Below, piece after piece: positions 60,628 through 64,000 of a DNA stretch of 64,000 bases. Source of the DNA: Inquilinus limosus (GTDB lineage Bacteria; Pseudomonadota; Alphaproteobacteria; DSM-16000; Inquilinaceae). The notes beneath the pieces are model-generated. The model was not told the DNA's origin. It was given only the letters and a program-made list of their open reading frames with translations, and ran no database searches. The position numbers and the translations under genes were made by a program. Position 1 is the stretch's first letter; each line of letters begins with the position of its first letter. Where the stretch lies: the NCBI RefSeq assembly GCF_002195995.1, contig NZ_NHON01000004.1:26816-90815 (forward strand), read 5' to 3'.

Positions 60628-61316
60628 CTTCTTTGTCTCAAGCCGAAATCGTCAGCAGAAAGCCGAAAAAATGGCAGTCAATTTATGGGCGACGCCGATG
60701 CGTGCGCCAACTGCGAATTCCACCGTCAAGGAATAATATCACGCTGCAGCCAATCTTACATCAGGCATGGCGTATCGAGCCGACATCAATGGGTGGCGCT
60801 CAGCATGGTGGCTTAAGCCGGCCGAAGCAGCGCGGCGCGCATATTATTTTATGGAAATTGACGCGACTGCACAATTTTTGTTCAGCGCAGTCGCCTGAGA
60901 ATTTGTGTGGAATATTGCCATTTGCTCTGGACTGCTGGTTTGGCCAGATGTTTAGTCCCGGCATTTGATCGATCGGATCGAGGGTGAACCGTTCGGGTCC
61001 AGATGCAATCGCCGGTTGAGCCGCCGGCGCAATGGCGGCAGGAGGCAACAGTCCGTGTAGAACATTCTCGTCCTGGCCCCCTTCCCTGACAGGACGGACC
61101 CCGCGGACAGAACGGCTGGCCGCGCCGAGATCCGATCTCTAGCGTCGGGAGCAAGGCATACATCTAAAGGCGTACTTGGATACGAATCATAAGATGCTAT
61201 GCTTTGGGCGCTTCGACCGAGGAAATGAATGTGTTCGGGCCGTCACCCGACACACGGTATCGCGACTAAAGTATTCTTGCCCGTGCTGACGGATCGGGAA
61301 GGAACGCTTGAAGCTG
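60628..61316. other. About 690-bp intergenic region, AT-richer, no confident gene
   Basis: The stretch upstream of the PleD-like gene contains AT-rich patches (for example around 60735 and 60840-60870) that suit promoters for it. Plus- and minus-strand frames of 82-111 codons cross it (60633-60968, 60800-61048, 60882-61163) but show no domain, no good ribosome site and unusual composition. I see no RNA gene. Confidence 0.5.
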
Positions 61317-61345
61317 GAAAGGCCGCCGCAGCGTGGCGGCCTTTT
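61317..61345. terminator. Intrinsic-terminator-like hairpin after the LuxR-type gene
   Basis: AAAGGCCGCC and GGCGGCCTTTT form a 10-bp stem with a 7-nt loop, immediately beyond the stop (61351) of the minus-strand LuxR-type gene. The A/T-flanked stem gives a short U run on either strand, so it could terminate in both directions. Confidence 0.65.
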
Positions 61346-61350
61346 CCATC

Positions 61351-62148
61351 TCAGGCCGCGCAAGCACCGATCGGTCGCACCCTACGGGATGGCACGTGGC
61401 CGCTTCTGGCCGCATGCAGCTTAAAGGCGATCTCGGTTCGGTTCCGGGCCTGCAGCTTCTTCATGATCGACCGAATATGCACCTTCACGGTGCTCTCGCA
61501 CAGGTCCAGTTCATAGGCGATGATCTTGTTCGGCTTCCCGAGAGCGACGGCGTCGGCCACGGCGGCCTGCCGCTCCGAAAGGCCGAACATGCTGTATGCC
61601 GGCTGCCGGCGTTCGGGCGGCGTGGGGCTGGGTTTCTGGAAAGCACTGGCCGGGACGAAGACGCCCCCGACCAGCGCCAGGCACAGCGCCCCGATGGCAA
61701 CGCTGAGGCTAACGCTGGTCGGGATGTAGCCACGGGCCCCCTGCTCGAGGATCTCGGCGACATGGTGGGGATCCTCGTTCTCACCGATCACGATCACGAG
61801 GATGTCAGGATGGGTGCCGACCAAGCCATGGAGCCCCTCTTTGAACGACGGGTCGCCATCACCGACCGCACCGTCTTCCAGAAGGATGAGCGACGTGTCG
61901 CTCCGATCCGGACTCTGCTCCCACTCGTGGATGTCGGCGAACGCGCGGCCCTGGAACCGGCCGTCGGTCGATGCCAGCGCTCGCGTCAGGATCTCTCGGC
62001 CAAGGGCCCGTCTGTCGATGATCGCGACCACAATGAGGTCCGGATCAGGACGCTCCGCGGCCCGGGCCTTGGCAATAACGTCGGTTTCCGGTTCTGCCGT
62101 CCCGGCGGCGCTGGGAAGCGCATCCGCTCTGTTTCCATTGAAAAGCAT
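61351..62148 (-). CDS. LuxR-type response regulator with degenerate receiver domain
   Basis: Protein of 265 residues. The C-terminal helix-turn-helix is clear: FGLSERQAAVADAVALGKPN then KIIAYELDLCESTVKVHIRS (about residues 187-227). The N-terminal region resembles a receiver (IVVAIIDRRALGREILTRAL, ILVIVIGENEDPHHVAEILE, GARGYIPTSVS). However, the phospho-acceptor position reads as Glu-Asp in LILLEDGAV, and the conserved Lys is absent (GYIPTS). It is therefore probably phosphorylation-independent. Transcribed alone toward the hairpin at 61317; target genes unknown. Confidence 0.85.
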   Translation of the reverse strand: MLFNGNRADALPSAAGTAEPETDVIAKARAAERPDPDLIVVAIIDRRALGREILTRALASTDGRFQGRAFADIHEWEQSPDRSDTSLILLEDGAVGDGDPSFKEGLHGLVGTHPDILVIVIGENEDPHHVAEILEQGARGYIPTSVSLSVAIGALCLALVGGVFVPASAFQKPSPTPPERRQPAYSMFGLSERQAAVADAVALGKPNKIIAYELDLCESTVKVHIRSIMKKLQARNRTEIAFKLHAARSGHVPSRRVRPIGACAA

Positions 62149-62624
62149 AATTTCCGCCTATTGTCCTATTTTGGTAGTATTTCCCTTCCGCTTTATTCAC
62201 CAGAGATCGAAGGTGCGTTTTTGGTTGCTTCTCACGTTCGTTCGCAGATCCGGTTGATGCTGACAGGACTGTCAGCCCAGCATCGCGAAGCTTGAATATT
62301 TGTATCATATTTTATGCAAAATCAACCAAAGATAGGCTAAGCCTTTCGAGCCCGGCTCATCCAAAAGAGGTAGCCGAGGGGCTAATCGCACCATCTCACT
62401 CTCACCCGGCGGCACCGTACCGATACGAGACGGAGATCGAGCGGCTTCATCCGCAGGATCGATCCCATCCACCCACTTACCGCAAAAGGTCATCTTTAGA
62501 AGACCAAAGATAATGCCATACGATTGATTATGAACTTTGAATTTCCTGAGATCCACAATCAAATTGTCAACTATAAAGGGAAATTTTATTGACTGATGCC
62601 GAAAAATCTCCAGGAACCTTCGCA
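62149..62624. other. About 475-bp AT-rich intergenic region
   Basis: Upstream of the LuxR-type gene lies AT-rich DNA with several A/T runs (for example around 62300-62330 and 62560-62600). It probably holds that gene's promoter. No conserved coding frame or RNA gene was recognised. Confidence 0.45.
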
Positions 62625-62783
62625 ATGAGGATCTTTTTATTTATTTGGGCCGTCCTCGGCCCCTCCATCGGTCTTCTGGCGGGCAGCCTTCTCACCGCTG
62701 GAGTGCTGCGTGGCAGCCGCCCCCCGAGGGAATCCCCGACCATGAGCCCCGGGGTGGGGCGGAAAGGATATCGCCACGGCTGA
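62625..62783 (+). CDS. Possible small single-pass membrane protein
   Basis: A 52-residue frame starting at an ATG after CAGGAACCTTCGCA. It begins MRIFLFIWAVLGPSIGLLAG, a plausible membrane segment of about 25 residues, and continues with a basic, Pro- and Gly-rich tail ending RKGYRHG. A TTG start 12 codons upstream is an alternative. Unrecognised. It could be real or chance; the hydrophobic segment and local change in composition are the only support. Confidence 0.3.
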   Translation: MRIFLFIWAVLGPSIGLLAGSLLTAGVLRGSRPPRESPTMSPGVGRKGYRHG

Positions 62784-62894
62784 CTGATCAAGCCTGGATC
62801 TCTGTCGTGCACCGATCCTGCTCGGCCAAGACCTGTCGGGACGCTGTGATGGGACGAAAGGCGGAACAACGAAGCGGAAGCGGGAGAAGGGCTG

Positions 62895-64000
62895 ATGTGC
62901 GGCATCGTCGGCATCGTCGGGACCCGGCCGGTCGCGTCCCGCCTGGTCGAGGCGCTGAAACGCCTGGAATATCGCGGCTATGATTCCGCCGGCATCGCCA
63001 CCCTGGTCGGCGGCCGGATCGAGCGCCGCCGGGCCGAGGGCAAGCTGGTCAATCTGGAGCGCCGTCTGGGCGAGAGCCCGGTCGACGGCACCATCGGCAT
63101 CGGCCACACCCGCTGGGCGACGCATGGCCGGCCGAGCGAGACCAACGCCCATCCGCACGCGACCGACCGGGTCGCCATCGTCCACAACGGCATCATCGAG
63201 AATTTCCGCGAGCTGCGCCGCGAGCTCGGCATCGGCCACACCCGCTGGGCGACGCATGGCCGGCCGAGCGAGACCAACGCCCATCCGCACGCGACCGACC
63301 GGGTCGCCATCGTCCACAACGGCATCATCGAGAATTTCCGCGAGCTGCGCCGCGAGCTCGAGGGCCTGGGCCACGTCTTCGCCACCGAGACCGATTCCGA
63401 GATCGTCGCCCATCTGGTCAGCCACTATCTCGACCAGCAGCTGTCGCCGCGTGAGGCCAGCGCCGCGGCGCTGAAGCGGCTGGAGGGCGCCTTCGCCCTG
63501 GCCTTCCTGTTCACCGGTGAGGAGGACCTGCTGGTCGTCGCCCGCCGCGGCTCGCCGCTGGCCATCGGCTTCGGCGACGGCGAGATGTATGTCGGCTCCG
63601 ATGCCCTGGCGATCGGGTCCTGGACTGACCGGATCTGCTATCTCGACGAGGGCGATTGGGCGGTGATCGCCCGCTCGGGCGTCGAGATCTACGACGCCGA
63701 GGACCGGTCGGTGGAGCGGCCGGTGAAGCCGATCGCCCAGACCGGTGCGCTGATCGGCAAGGGCGATTTCCGCCACTACATGCTGAAGGAGATCTACGAG
63801 CAGCCGGCGGTGGTGGGCGACACGCTGCGCACCATGCTGGACCCGGCCACCCGGGCGATCGTGCCGCCGCCGTTGCCCTTCGACTTCGCCGATGTGCCGC
63901 GCGCCACCATCGTCGCCTGCGGCACCGCCTTCTATTCCGGCATGGTGGCGAAATACTGGTTCGAGACCGTGGCGCGGCTGCCGGTCGAGATCGACATCGC
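62895..64000 (+). CDS. glmS: Glutamine-fructose-6-phosphate aminotransferase (isomerising), with internal tandem duplication; 3' end beyond window
   Basis: GlmS makes glucosamine-6-phosphate for peptidoglycan and lipid A. The start MCGIVGIVGTRPVASRLVEA gives the catalytic Cys after Met removal, and GGGAGAAGG precedes the ATG. The N-terminal glutaminase domain contains residues 68-111 (from GIGHTRW to RREL) repeated exactly as residues 112-155, so the glutamine-binding motifs HTRWATHG, NAHPH and HNGIIEN each occur twice. After the repeat the sequence is normal: TETDSEIVAHL, FALAFLF, DFRHYMLKEIYEQP and IVACGTAFYSGMVAKYW of the first SIS domain. An extra 44 residues there would probably disturb glutaminase activity. 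Confidence 0.93.
   Translation, partial: MCGIVGIVGTRPVASRLVEALKRLEYRGYDSAGIATLVGGRIERRRAEGKLVNLERRLGESPVDGTIGIGHTRWATHGRPSETNAHPHATDRVAIVHNGIIENFRELRRELGIGHTRWATHGRPSETNAHPHATDRVAIVHNGIIENFRELRRELEGLGHVFATETDSEIVAHLVSHYLDQQLSPREASAAALKRLEGAFALAFLFTGEEDLLVVARRGSPLAIGFGDGEMYVGSDALAIGSWTDRICYLDEGDWAVIARSGVEIYDAEDRSVERPVKPIAQTGALIGKGDFRHYMLKEIYEQPAVVGDTLRTMLDPATRAIVPPPLPFDFADVPRATIVACGTAFYSGMVAKYWFETVARLPVEIDI
63094..63360 (+). repeat. Perfect 132-bp tandem duplication inside glmS
   Basis: Bases 63094-63225 are repeated without a mismatch as 63226-63357, and identity extends three further bases (TCG) at the junction, which is the microhomology expected from replication slippage. The unit is 44 codons and keeps the frame. 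Confidence 0.97.

Noticed and set aside
60633..61163. Short frames upstream of the PleD-like gene
   Set aside because: They overlap each other on both strands, have no recognisable motif and run through AT-rich promoter-like DNA.
63094..63360. Reading the glmS repeat as a CRISPR-like or regulatory repeat
   Set aside because: It has only two 132-bp units with no spacers and lies wholly in frame inside a coding sequence, so it is a tandem gene-internal duplication.

Overview
The window is a high-GC chromosomal stretch that looks alphaproteobacterial, most like a nutrient-scavenging Rhodospirillales or rhizobial relative. The evidence is densely packed ABC-importer operons, LacI- and GntR-type local regulators, a PleD-like diguanylate cyclase, ATGA-type start/stop overlaps, and dispersed palindromes of the kind seen in alphaproteobacterial genomes. 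I cannot name the species. No tRNA, rRNA, CRISPR array, phage or insertion sequence was recognised.

Layout. 1-2.7 kb: the end of a branched-chain-type amino-acid importer operon (livM partial, livH, binding protein). 2.8-8.6 kb: a LacI regulator diverging from a sugar importer (binding protein, two permeases) and a GH172/DUF2961 glycosidase. 8.7-14.5 kb: a second sugar importer on the minus strand with an FAD oxidoreductase and a LacI regulator. Neither sugar importer carries its own ATPase. 14.6-25.6 kb: a plus-strand operon running GntR regulator, two tandem paralogous peptide-binding proteins, DppB, DppC, SDR, polysaccharide deacetylase, cytoplasmic gamma-glutamyltransferase, DppD, DppF. 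25.8-34.2 kb: a divergent Liv-type importer locus whose minus arm ends in an aldo/keto reductase-RidA fusion and whose plus arm has a GntR regulator, a TIGR04076 protein, a second aldo/keto reductase and the binding protein. 34.4-45.2 kb: a sugar-acid locus with a LacI regulator, three mandelate racemase/enolase-superfamily enzymes, a complete sugar importer with its ATPase, and an RraA-like putative aldolase. 45.3-53.3 kb: a secreted hypothetical protein, a glycine-betaine-type (OsmU/OpuC) importer, an isochorismatase-family hydrolase, a DddP-like M24 protein, a GlxA/AraC regulator and an esterase.

From 53.3 to 62.9 kb the character changes: base composition is visibly less GC-rich, gaps are longer and the genes concern signalling. 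There is an EAL phosphodiesterase frame with no conventional start, a FIST-domain sensor overlapping a soluble histidine kinase (a NosP/NahK-like arrangement), a membrane fatty-acid desaturase, a REC-REC-GGDEF protein and a LuxR-type regulator. The window ends inside glmS. Its glutaminase domain carries a perfect in-frame 132-bp tandem duplication, which is either a real mutation in a key enzyme or an assembly error.

How it fits together: most loci follow one plan, with a ligand-responsive repressor, an importer for a scarce solute and one to four catabolic enzymes. A single MsmK/UgpC-type ATPase at 42 kb may energise the two ATPase-less sugar importers. The strongest leads are the glmS duplication, the FIST/kinase/c-di-GMP group, the palindromic element embedded in dppD, the betaine/DddP-like cluster, and an operator repeated three times in the sugar-acid locus.
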